Shown here one piece after another: positions 9,104 to 16,578 of a DNA stretch of 64,000 nt. The first letter of the stretch is position 1. Each line of letters opens with the position of its first letter. The notes beneath the pieces are model-generated. The model saw nothing but the letters and a program-made list of their open reading frames with translations. It was not told the origin of the DNA and ran no database searches. This DNA is from Microbacterium oxydans (GTDB lineage Bacteria; Actinomycetota; Actinomycetes; Actinomycetales; Microbacteriaceae), in NCBI RefSeq assembly GCF_000956405.1, contig NZ_JYIV01000012.1, positions 1-64,000 of the forward strand, written 5' to 3'. The position numbers and the translations under genes are program-made.

Positions 9104-10267
9104 CTAGAGCTGGTGGCCGAGCTTGTACTCGCCCTGCTTGTATTCGGGCATGTCCTTGTCGTCGTCGGCGCGCGTGTAGGAGAAGCCGTCGGCACCGATG
9201 GTCACCGCCATCTCGCTGGAGTCCGTGCGGGCGACCACAGGCTGCGGGTTGCCGTCGAGATCGAGCACCAGCGAGGCATCGGTGTACCAGGACGGCACCA
9301 CCGGGTTCCCCCACCAGTCGCGACGCTGGTTGTCGTGCACGTCCCACGTGACGACGGGATTGTCGGGGTCGCCCGTGTAGTAATCCTGCGTGTACACCTC
9401 GACGCGGTGCCCGTCGGGGTCGCGCAGGTAGAGGTAGAACGCGTTGCTCACGCCGTGACGGCCGGGTCCGCGCTCGATCGAGTCGGAGCGGCGCAGAGCA
9501 CCGAGCTTGTCGCAGATCGCGAGGATGTTGTGCTTCTCATGCGTCGCGAAGCACACGTGGTGCATGCGGGGTCCGTCGCCGCCGGTCATGGCCGTGTCGT
9601 GCACGGTGGGCTTGCGGCGCATCCAGGCGGCGTACACCGTGCCCTCCTCGTCCTGGATGTCCTCTGTGACGCGGAAGCCGAGGTCCTGCATGAAGCCGAC
9701 GGCGCGCGGCACATCCGGAGTGACCTGGTTGAAGTGGTCGAGCCGCACCAGTTCGCCGGGGATGTGCAGGTCGTACCGCCACGACATCCGCTCGACGTGC
9801 TCGGTGGCGTAGAAGAACTCGTAGGGGAAGCCGAGCGGGTCGACCACGCGCACCGAGTCTCCGATGCCCTTGACGAAGCCGTCTTCCTTGCGGCGGACCT
9901 CGCAGCCGAGCTCGGTGTAGAACTCGACGGCGCGGTCGAGGTCCTCCGGCGTGCGCACTCGATACGAGAAGGCGGCGACAGCGGCGATGGGCCCCTTGCG
10001 CAGTACGAGGTTGTGGTGGATGAACTCCTCCGTCGAGCGCAGGTAGATCGCCTCGTCGTCCTCCGCGGTCACGTACAGCCCCAGGACGTCGACGTAGAAC
10101 TGGCGCGACGCGGCGAGGTCGGTGACCACGAGCTCCATGTAGGCGCAGCGGAGGATGTCCGGCGGCGAGCTCTGCGGCGTCGCGATGGGGTTGTCCGAGC
10201 GGATCGGCGCCTCCTGGGAGACGTAGAAGCCCGAGGAGGTCAGGGTCATATCTTCGCGGTGTGTCAT
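9104..10267 (-). CDS. hpaD: 3,4-dihydroxyphenylacetate 2,3-dioxygenase (extradiol)
   Basis: Opens the aromatic ring of homoprotocatechuate to 5-carboxymethyl-2-hydroxymuconate semialdehyde. The 387-residue product is a type-I (vicinal oxygen chelate) extradiol dioxygenase of the Brevibacterium HPCD / Arthrobacter MndD type. Metal ligands fit the family spacing exactly: H178 (RLDHFNQ), H237 (MHHVCF) and E290 (HRVEVYTQDY). The ATG at 10267 is chosen because AAGGA lies 7 nt before it; an in-frame start 11 codons upstream falls inside the palindromic repeat. The metal (Fe or Mn) cannot be told from sequence. Confidence 0.95.
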   Translation of the reverse strand: MTHREDMTLTSSGFYVSQEAPIRSDNPIATPQSSPPDILRCAYMELVVTDLAASRQFYVDVLGLYVTAEDDEAIYLRSTEEFIHHNLVLRKGPIAAVAAFSYRVRTPEDLDRAVEFYTELGCEVRRKEDGFVKGIGDSVRVVDPLGFPYEFFYATEHVERMSWRYDLHIPGELVRLDHFNQVTPDVPRAVGFMQDLGFRVTEDIQDEEGTVYAAWMRRKPTVHDTAMTGGDGPRMHHVCFATHEKHNILAICDKLGALRRSDSIERGPGRHGVSNAFYLYLRDPDGHRVEVYTQDYYTGDPDNPVVTWDVHDNQRRDWWGNPVVPSWYTDASLVLDLDGNPQPVVARTDSSEMAVTIGADGFSYTRADDDKDMPEYKQGEYKLGHQL

Positions 10268-10287
10268 GTCAGCGTCCTTGCGTGAGG

Positions 10288-10348
10288 GTTCCGGTCGCAC
10301 TTTCTGTCGCTTCCGCGCCCGCAGAGCGACAGAAAGTGCGACCGGAAC
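10288..10348. repeat. Long perfect palindrome, copy 1 of a REP-like element
   Basis: Two perfect 24-bp arms (10288-10311 and 10325-10348) around a 13-nt loop, fully inside the gap between hpaE and hpaD. The arm core GGTCGCACTTTCTGTCG closely matches the palindrome at 15599-15657 (CGTCGCATTTCCTGTCG). The transcript would fold into a very stable hairpin between two operon genes, able to lower or differentially stabilise hpaD-H-I message. Whether it is a dispersed genome-wide repeat needs a search of the full genome. Confidence 0.8.
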
Positions 10349-10360
10349 GAGACAGTGGGG

Positions 10361-11860
10361 TCAGTTCTTGCCGAAGGTCGGGTTGTGCGAGTGCTCCGCG
10401 AGCGTGATGTGCACGCTCTGCTGATCGGTGTAGAAGTCGATCGAGCGGTAGCCGCCCTCGTGGCCGAGGCCCGAGGCCTTCACTCCGCCGAACGGAGTAC
10501 GCAGGTCCCGTACGTTGTTGCTGTTCAGCCACACCATGCCGGCCTCGACCGACTGCGCGAAGTTGTGTGCGCGCTTGAGGTCGTTGGTCCAGATGTACGC
10601 TGCGAGACCGTACTTGGTGTTGTTCGCGAGCGACAGCGCTTCCGCGTCCGAGTCGAACGGCGTGATCGCGACCACCGGCCCGAAGATCTCCTCCTGGAAG
10701 ATGCGGGCATCGGGGGAGACATCGGCGAACACGGTCGGTGCGACGAAGTTCCCCTCGTCGAACCCTTCCGGGCGACCGCCGCCCGCTACCAGGCGGCCCT
10801 CGGTCTTGCCGATCTCGACGTAGGACATCACCTTGTCGTAGTGCTCGGGGTGCACGAGCGCGCCCACCTCCGTGGCGGGGTCATGCGGGTAGCCGACCTT
10901 GACGCGCTTCGCCTGCGCGGCGTAGCGCTCCACGAACTCCTCGTAGATCGACCGCTCGACCAGGATGCGGGAGCCGGCGGTGCAGCGCTCGCCGTTGAGG
11001 GAGAAGACGCCGAAGATGGTCGCGTCGACGGCGGCCTCCAGGTCGGCATCGGCGAACACGACGGCGGGCGACTTGCCGCCGAGCTCCATCGACAGGCCCT
11101 TGAGGAACGGTGCCGCGTTGCCGAAGATGATCTGCCCCGTGCGGCTCTCGCCGGTGAAGGAGATGAGCGGCACGTCGGGGTGCTTCACCAGCGCGTCGCC
11201 GGCGTCTTCGCCGAGGCCGTTCACGAGGTTGAAGACGCCCTGCGGCAGGCCTGCCTCCTCGAAGATGCCCGCCCACAGCGAGGCGGAGAGGGGCGTGAAC
11301 TCGGCCGGCTTCAGCACGACCGTGTTGCCGGTCGCGAGCGCGGGCCCGAGCTTCCAGGACTCGAGCATGAACGGCGTGTTCCACGGGGTGATGAGCCCGG
11401 CGACGCCGATCGGCTTGCGGTTGACGTAGTTCATCTGCTTGCCGGGCACCTTGAAGGCGTCGTCGGCCTGGGCCACGATCAGGTCGGCGAAGAAGCGGAA
11501 GTTCTCGGCGGCGCGGCGGGCCTGACCGAGTGCCTGCGTGATCGGCAGCCCGGAGTCGTAGGACTCCAGCTCGGCGAGCCGGGCGTCGCGCGACTCGACG
11601 ATGTCGGCGATCCTGTGCAGCACCCGGGAGCGCTCGCGCGGCAGCATACGCGGCCAGGGCCCCTCGTCGAAGGCGCGCTTGGCTGCGGCCACCGCGAGCT
11701 CGATGTCGGCCTTCTTGCCGGCGGCGGCCGTGGTGTAGGTCTTGTTCGTCACCGGGTCGAGCACGTCGAACGTGTCGCCGTCGACGGAATCCACGAAGGC
11801 GCCGTCGATGTAGTGCTGGATGTGGTCGGGAAGGTCTGCGGGGATGCGCGAATCGGTCAT
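10361..11860 (-). CDS. hpaE: 5-carboxymethyl-2-hydroxymuconate semialdehyde dehydrogenase
   Basis: NAD-dependent oxidation of the ring-cleavage product of HpaD to 5-carboxymethyl-2-hydroxymuconate. The 499-residue aldehyde dehydrogenase has all catalytic landmarks: TPWNTPFMLESWK (substrate/NAD), KPAEFTPLSA, FTGESRTGQ (Rossmann loop), the catalytic Glu in MELGGKSP and the catalytic Cys in LNGERCTAGSR. The assignment to HpaE rather than another ALDH rests on its position between the GntR regulator and hpaD. It starts by an ATGA overlap with the GntR gene. Confidence 0.93.
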   Translation of the reverse strand: MTDSRIPADLPDHIQHYIDGAFVDSVDGDTFDVLDPVTNKTYTTAAAGKKADIELAVAAAKRAFDEGPWPRMLPRERSRVLHRIADIVESRDARLAELESYDSGLPITQALGQARRAAENFRFFADLIVAQADDAFKVPGKQMNYVNRKPIGVAGLITPWNTPFMLESWKLGPALATGNTVVLKPAEFTPLSASLWAGIFEEAGLPQGVFNLVNGLGEDAGDALVKHPDVPLISFTGESRTGQIIFGNAAPFLKGLSMELGGKSPAVVFADADLEAAVDATIFGVFSLNGERCTAGSRILVERSIYEEFVERYAAQAKRVKVGYPHDPATEVGALVHPEHYDKVMSYVEIGKTEGRLVAGGGRPEGFDEGNFVAPTVFADVSPDARIFQEEIFGPVVAITPFDSDAEALSLANNTKYGLAAYIWTNDLKRAHNFAQSVEAGMVWLNSNNVRDLRTPFGGVKASGLGHEGGYRSIDFYTDQQSVHITLAEHSHNPTFGKN

Positions 11861-12585
11861 GAGGTTTCTCCGGTCGTCTGTGCGGAAGTCGTCTGTGCTG
11901 ACATCGTCTGTGCGGAAGTCGTCTGGGCGGAACGGGTGTGCAGGGCGTCGAGGAACGCGTCCATCGTGCGCCAGCGGTGGTTGCGGGCGGCGAGTTCGAT
12001 CTCGAGCGGGTCGGCGCCCGCGCGGATGAGGTCGAGGATCTCGGTGTGCTCCTCGACCGAATGCTGGGCGCGCCCTGGAATCGAGGCGAAGGTCGTCTCA
12101 CGGATGCCGGAGAGCCGCGACCAGCCCCGATGCACGAGATCGAGCAGATGCGGGTTGGGGCACGGTTCGAACAGCACCGAATGGAACTGGCGGTTGAGCT
12201 CGGTGAAGGCGTGCGCGTCGAGATGGTCGAGCATCCGCGCCATCCGGTCGTTGATCCGGGCGGCCTCATCGAGCGCCTGGTCATCGAGCAGGGGAGCGGA
12301 CAGGGCGGTGGCACAGCCTTCGACGAGGCCGAGAGTCTGCATCGTGTGCGCATACTCGCTCTCGTCGACGAGGGTCACCCGCGCGCCGACGTTGCGCTCG
12401 AACGTCACGAGCCCTTCGGCCTCGAGGCGGCGGATCGCCTCGCGCACCGGGACGACGCTCATCTGGAGGTCATCGGCGATTGACCCCAGCACCAGCCGGT
12501 AGCCGGGGCTGAACATGTGGCCCGTGATGCGCGAGCGCAGCCATTCGTAGGCGACCTCGGACTTGCTCGCCGCCGTCGCGGTCAT
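11857..12585 (-). CDS. GntR-family regulator (FadR/FCD type) of the hpa cluster
   Basis: A 242-residue transcription factor: winged HTH at residues 8-75 (SEVAYEWLRSRI ... SVVPVREAIRRLEAEGLV) and an all-helical FCD ligand-binding domain to about residue 215. It is flanked by ATGA overlaps on both sides (FAH-RraA gene before, hpaE after), so it is co-transcribed with the pathway it presumably controls, sensing homoprotocatechuate or a ring-cleavage product. Oddity: the last 22 residues are an imperfect repeat of SAQTT/SAQTM encoded by a 15-bp direct repeat (about 11876-11935), a low-complexity tail not expected in this family. Confidence 0.9.
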   Translation of the reverse strand: MTATAASKSEVAYEWLRSRITGHMFSPGYRLVLGSIADDLQMSVVPVREAIRRLEAEGLVTFERNVGARVTLVDESEYAHTMQTLGLVEGCATALSAPLLDDQALDEAARINDRMARMLDHLDAHAFTELNRQFHSVLFEPCPNPHLLDLVHRGWSRLSGIRETTFASIPGRAQHSVEEHTEILDLIRAGADPLEIELAARNHRWRTMDAFLDALHTRSAQTTSAQTMSAQTTSAQTTGETS

Positions 12586-14051
12586 CGCACGCTCCCGTCG
12601 GACACGGCCTTCTCGTAGCGGGCCCGCCACTCGGCGTTCAAGGGGAAGAGGCCGTCGACCGGGTGTCCTGCGGCGACCTGCTCGGCGATCCAGGCGTCTT
12701 CGATCTCCTGCGCGACGGCGCTCGCCGCGACCTCGGCGGCCAGGGACGGTGGGATCACGATCACGCCGTCGCTGTCGCCGACGATGATGTCGCCGGGCTG
12801 CACGGTCGCGCCGCCGCAGGAGATCGTGACATCCACGTCCCACGGCACGTGCTTGCGACCGAGCACCGACGGGTGCGCGCCTTGCGAGAACACGGGAAGG
12901 CCGATCTCGGCCACCGCGTCGTAGTCGCGGACGCCGCCGTCTGTGACCACTCCCGCTGCGCCGCGCACCTTGGCGCGCAGGGCCAGGATGTCGCCGAGCG
13001 TGCCCGTCGTGGCATCGCCGCGAGCTTCGATCACGATGACCTCGCCGTCCTCCACGGCGTCGAACGCCCGCTTCTGGGCGTTGTAGCCGCCGCCGTGCGA
13101 GGCGAAGAGGTCTTCGCGGAACGGGACGAAGCGCAGCGTCTTCGCGGTGCCGACGATCTTCTGTCCCGGAATGTTGACCGAGACGCCGTCGATGAAGCAG
13201 GAGTGGTGTCCGCGCTTGCGGAGCTGTGCCGAGAGCCCGGCCGTCGGCGCCTCCAGCAACTGTGCGCGCAGTTCGGGGGAGAGGCCGGGAGCCTTCTCGA
13301 CGGGAGGCAGTCCTGCTTCCGCCCGCGAGCCCCATGCCTCGGTGCGCTGCAGGTCGTCCACGGCGGGGAGCGAGCCGATCTCTGCGTCGAAAGGAGTCTC
13401 GCCCTGGGTCACGGTGGTGACGAGGCGACCCGAGCTCGGGGCTCCCGGTGCATCCGGTGCGTCCACCTCGACCTCGACGACGTCGCCGGGGACGATGACG
13501 GATGAGCCGGCGGGGGTGCCGGTGAGGATCACATCGCCGGGCTCGAGCGTGAAGTGCTGGGAGAGGTCGGCGACGAGTTGGGCGAGCGGGAAGATCAGCC
13601 CTGCCGTGGTGTCGTCCTGGCGGAGTTCGCCGTTGACCCAGGTGCGCACGCGCAGCGCCGCGGGGTCGACGGTGCGGGCATCGATCAGCTCGGGGCCGAT
13701 CGGGGTGTAGCCGTCGCCGCCTTTGGAGCGGACGTTCGAGCCCTTGTCGTTGGCGCGCAGGTCGTACAGGCCGAGGTCGTTCGAGGCGGTCACCCAGCCC
13801 ACGTGGGACCAGGCGTCGTCGAGGGAGACGCGGCGCGCGGCCGAGTCGATCACGAGCGCGATCTCTCCCTCGAACGCGAGCAGCTCGGTACCGGCCGGCC
13901 GCTCGACGGTGCCGCCGGAGACGCCGACGGAGCTGGCCGGCTTGAAGAAGTAGGAGGGGGCGGCGGGGCGCCGGCCGCGCTGATCCGCTCGGGAGGCGTA
14001 GCTCAGGTGGATCGCGATGATCTTGCCGGGGCGGTCGATGGGTTCCGTCAC
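12582..14051 (-). CDS. FAH-domain / RraA-domain fusion enzyme (HpaG-like isomerase with RraA-like half)
   Basis: The 489-residue protein joins two enzyme folds. Residues about 10-205 are a fumarylacetoacetate-hydrolase domain (FEGEIALVID with metal-binding glutamates, ASNDLGLYDLRANDKGSN, ILTGTPAG). Residues about 265-485 are an RraA/HMG-aldolase-type domain (GDILALRAKVRGAAGVVTDGGVRDYD with the family's Arg-Asp pair). In enteric HpaG both halves are FAH domains that decarboxylate and isomerise the HpaE product. Here the second half is replaced by a fold known for oxaloacetate-type decarboxylation and aldol cleavage, so it may supply the decarboxylase step; that is inference. The GTG start at 14051 is chosen for GAGGAGG seven nt upstream. 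ATGA overlap with the GntR gene. Confidence 0.85.
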   Translation of the reverse strand: MTEPIDRPGKIIAIHLSYASRADQRGRRPAAPSYFFKPASSVGVSGGTVERPAGTELLAFEGEIALVIDSAARRVSLDDAWSHVGWVTASNDLGLYDLRANDKGSNVRSKGGDGYTPIGPELIDARTVDPAALRVRTWVNGELRQDDTTAGLIFPLAQLVADLSQHFTLEPGDVILTGTPAGSSVIVPGDVVEVEVDAPDAPGAPSSGRLVTTVTQGETPFDAEIGSLPAVDDLQRTEAWGSRAEAGLPPVEKAPGLSPELRAQLLEAPTAGLSAQLRKRGHHSCFIDGVSVNIPGQKIVGTAKTLRFVPFREDLFASHGGGYNAQKRAFDAVEDGEVIVIEARGDATTGTLGDILALRAKVRGAAGVVTDGGVRDYDAVAEIGLPVFSQGAHPSVLGRKHVPWDVDVTISCGGATVQPGDIIVGDSDGVIVIPPSLAAEVAASAVAQEIEDAWIAEQVAAGHPVDGLFPLNAEWRARYEKAVSDGSVR

Positions 14052-14201
14052 GGGGCGCCTCCTCGCGCTGTCAGTGGCCTGCGCGACGCCTTGTGCGTCG
14101 TATTCGAAATCATATATTATCGGTTCACCCCTCGGCAAGCACTCCGGATTCACGTCCGTCGCGCGCCGTGACAATGCGGTCACAACCAAAGGAGACACCC
14201 C
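14052..14201. promoter_or_regulatory. Divergent promoter/operator region of the hpa cluster
   Basis: This 150-bp region separates the minus-strand hpa operon from the plus-strand permease. An AT-rich island (14103-14122) contains ATCATATATTAT, which offers TATGAT as a -10 box for the minus strand and TATTAT for the plus strand. Two short dyads are candidate regulator sites: CGACGC-N5-GCGTCG (14084-14100) and GTGAC-N6-GTCAC (14168-14183). The GntR-family protein of the operon is the obvious candidate ligand-responsive binder, but which dyad it uses cannot be decided. Confidence 0.5.
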
Positions 14202-15579
14202 ATGAGCGGGCAGTCACAGGCTGGGTTCACGCCCACCGGAACCATCGCGACAGCGGCAGACAGACGTCGTGTCGTGTTCGCCACCGTCGTCGGAACCACC
14301 GTGGAGTGGTACGACTTCTTCATCTACGCCACGGCCGTCGGTCTCGTCTTCGGCCAGCTCTTCTTCGCCCCGCTCGGCGAGAACAGCGCCCTGATCGGTT
14401 TCGCGACGGTCGGCGTCAGCTTCCTGTTCCGCCCCCTCGGCGCCTTCCTCGCCGGCCACTACGGCGACAAGCTCGGGCGCAAGGCCGTGCTGATGTGGAC
14501 GCTGATCCTGATGGGTGCGGCCACCGCCCTCATCGGCATCCTGCCCACGTACGAGACCATCGGCCTGATGGCCGATCCTGCTGGTGCTGCTGCGCATCGT
14601 GCAGGGCATCTCGGCGGGCGGTGAGTGGGGTGGTGCCGTGCTGATGGCCGTCGAGCATGCGCCCCGCAAGAAGCGCGGCATCTTCGGAGCGTCCCCGCAG
14701 ATCGGCGTGCCTCTCGGCCTCCTGCTCGCCTCCGGTGTGATGGCGCTCATGACGGTGATCGCCCCCGGCGACCAGTTCCTCGCCTGGGGCTGGCGCGTGC
14801 CGTTCCTGCTGAGTGTCGTGCTGATCCTGGTCGGCTACTACGTGCGTCGCAAGGTCGAGGAGAGCCCCGTGTTCACCGAGCTCGCCGCCCGCAAGGAGAA
14901 GGCGAAGATGCCGATCGCGCAGCTGTTCCGCAAGCACCTGCTGCTCGTGATCGTCGCCGCGTTCGTGTTCGCCGGCAACAACGCGGTCGGCTACATGACC
15001 ACCGGCGGATACATCCAGGGGTACGCCACCGATCCCGCGGGCCCCATCGGCCTCGAGCGCGGCCCCGTCCTCTGGGCTGTCGCCGGATCTGCGGTCACCT
15101 GGCTGCTCACGACGCTCCTCGCGGGGTGGCTGTCCGACCGCATCGGCCGCCGCACGACGTACATCATCGGCTGGGTGCTGCAGCTGGTGGGTGTGTTCAC
15201 GCTGTTCCCGCTGGTCAACACCGGGGAGATCGGGCTGCTGTTCGCGGGACTTGCGATCCTCACCATCGGCCTCGGTTTCACGTACGGTCCGCAGGCGGCG
15301 CTGTACGCCGAGCTGTTCCCTGCGAGCATCCGCTTCTCCGGCGTCTCGATCTCGTACGCGATCGGCGCCATCGCCGGCGGCGCCTTCGCGCCGACGATCG
15401 CGACGGCCATCGTGAAGGCGACGGGATCGACGGGAGCTGTCACCTGGTACCTGGCCGGCATGACGGTGCTCGGCCTCGTCGCGACCCTTCTGCTTCGCGA
15501 CCGCTCCGGCATCCCGCTCGGACCGGATCACGAAGAGGAGCAGTCCGTCAGCCCGATCTACGGACTCGCGAAGGCCTGA
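14202..15579 (+). pseudogene. MHS-family MFS permease, broken by a frameshift
   Basis: Together the two frames give a near-complete 12-helix metabolite:H+ symporter of the shikimate/proline type (Sugar_tr). The first part (from ATG 14202, good AAAGGAG site) has TVEWYDFFIY and AGHYGDKLGRKA. The second part, in the +1 frame from about 14577, begins ILLVLLRIVQGISAGGEWGG and ends at 15579. At the junction ATGGCCGATCCTG should read Met-Ala-Pro-Ile-Leu, as in the intact paralogue at 55886-57205 (AAPILLILLRIVQG). The simplest explanation is loss of two C residues from GCCCCGATC. The position suggests a homoprotocatechuate or 4-hydroxyphenylacetate importer. A sequencing or assembly error in a C-run is a real alternative to true gene loss. 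Confidence 0.85.
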
Positions 15580-15598
15580 CCCACCGCGCTGCGATCTG

Positions 15599-15657
15599 CT
15601 CCCGTCGCATTTCCTGTCGTCTGCCCTCTCGGAGACCGACAGGAAGTGCGACGGGAG
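15599..15657. repeat. Long palindrome, copy 2 of a REP-like element
   Basis: Two 21-bp arms (15599-15619 and 15637-15657) differing at one position, which would form a G-U pair in RNA, around a 17-nt loop. It lies between the permease end and the convergent IclR gene, where it can act as a bidirectional terminator. Its arms match those of the palindrome at 10288-10348 at most positions, so the two are copies of one sequence family rather than unrelated hairpins. Confidence 0.75.
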
Positions 15658-15695
15658 TGCTCGTCTGCACGCGTGCGCGTGCGTGGAGCCCGGCG

Positions 15696-16403
15696 TCAGC
15701 CGTCGAGAGCGTCGCGGATGTCGGACGCCGCCCGCTGCAGGCGCGCGGCGATCTCGGTCTCGTCGATGTCGGTGGACACGTGCACCACGGCGATCGCGGC
15801 GGGGCGCTGCCCGCGCAGGGCGAGGGGGACGGCGACGGCCTGCACTGTGGGGATGACCTCGTCATGGCTCGTCGCGTAGCCGCGGATGCGGGCCTTCTCC
15901 ACATCGTCGGCGAGAGTCGGCGGCACGACCTCCGGCCATTCGTCCGCGGGGAGCTGCGACAGGATGGCCTTGCCTGGTGCGCCGACCGTGACCGGGTGAC
16001 GGGCGCCGGGGCGCTGGGCGACGCTCGCGACGGCATGTCGGGGCTCGACGCTCGCGAGCGTGATGCACTCCTCGCCGTCCAGCACGCCGAGGAAGCAGGT
16101 CATGCCGAGCTCGTTGGCGATCGACGTGAGCTCGGGGAGTGCCTCGGCCTGAAGGTCGTGCGCGACGCCGGCGGCGAGTGCGGCCATCCGGGCGCCGAGG
16201 CTCACGGCCCCTGCGGCGTCGCGCGTGACGAGTCCGTGGTCCTCCAGCGTGCGCAGCAGCCGATAGGCGATCGAGCGATGCACGCCGAGTCGGGACGCGA
16301 GCTCGTCGATCGTCAGGGACGCGCGGGCGTCGGCGAGCACCTCGAGGATTCGGATGCCGCGGCTCAGGGTCTGCGAAGCGGGAGACGTGGTGCTGCCGGG
16401 CAT
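15696..16403 (-). CDS. IclR-family transcriptional regulator
   Basis: A 235-residue regulator with an N-terminal winged HTH (residues 12-70; SRGIRILEVLADARASLTIDELASRLGVHRS) and a C-terminal IclR effector-binding domain (about 85-230). IclR proteins of this size often activate or repress aromatic-acid genes. It is divergent from the flavin monooxygenase gene with 175 bp between, in which two identical-geometry boxes are found. It probably senses the monooxygenase substrate and also autoregulates. Confidence 0.9.
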   Translation of the reverse strand: MPGSTTSPASQTLSRGIRILEVLADARASLTIDELASRLGVHRSIAYRLLRTLEDHGLVTRDAAGAVSLGARMAALAAGVAHDLQAEALPELTSIANELGMTCFLGVLDGEECITLASVEPRHAVASVAQRPGARHPVTVGAPGKAILSQLPADEWPEVVPPTLADDVEKARIRGYATSHDEVIPTVQAVAVPLALRGQRPAAIAVVHVSTDIDETEIAARLQRAASDIRDALDG

Positions 16404-16446
16404 GGGGGCGCTCCCTTGCGATGACGGACGGCGCGGTCTAGGCTGT

Positions 16447-16481
16447 GTTCAATAGTAGAACTCTCTGTTCGAATATAGAAC
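16447..16481. promoter_or_regulatory. Tandem IclR-type operators GTTC-N7-GAAC
   Basis: Two 15-bp palindromes, GTTCAATAGTAGAAC (16447-16461) and GTTCGAATATAGAAC (16467-16481), have centres 20 bp apart, about two helical turns, so two dimers can bind one DNA face. They lie 43 nt upstream of the IclR start and 98 nt upstream of the monooxygenase. GTTC/GAAC half sites are characteristic of several IclR-family operators. Assignment to the adjacent regulator is inference. Confidence 0.75.
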
Positions 16482-16578
16482 AAGCCTGTTCTTCGCGCAA
16501 GAGCTCCTCATACACGACCCGAAGCGCATGACCCGACGCGCTTGACCCGACGAAGACGTCCGGAAGGAATCGACGACG

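Noticed and set aside
10355..12502. 715-residue plus-strand open frame over hpaE and the GntR gene
   Set aside because: It is a GC-rich shadow: composition is Val/Arg/Glu/Gly-biased with no family motif, and both genes on the other strand are unmistakable.
14067..14075. CTGTCAGTG as a PafBC-type site before the permease
   Set aside because: The 9-mer matches 8 of 9, but the hexamer eight bases downstream is GACGCC, not TANNNT, so no promoter is formed.
14565..14590. Programmed ribosomal frameshift in the permease
   Set aside because: No slippery heptamer or downstream stimulatory structure is visible, and MFS permeases are not known to use one; a two-base loss in a C-run explains the data.
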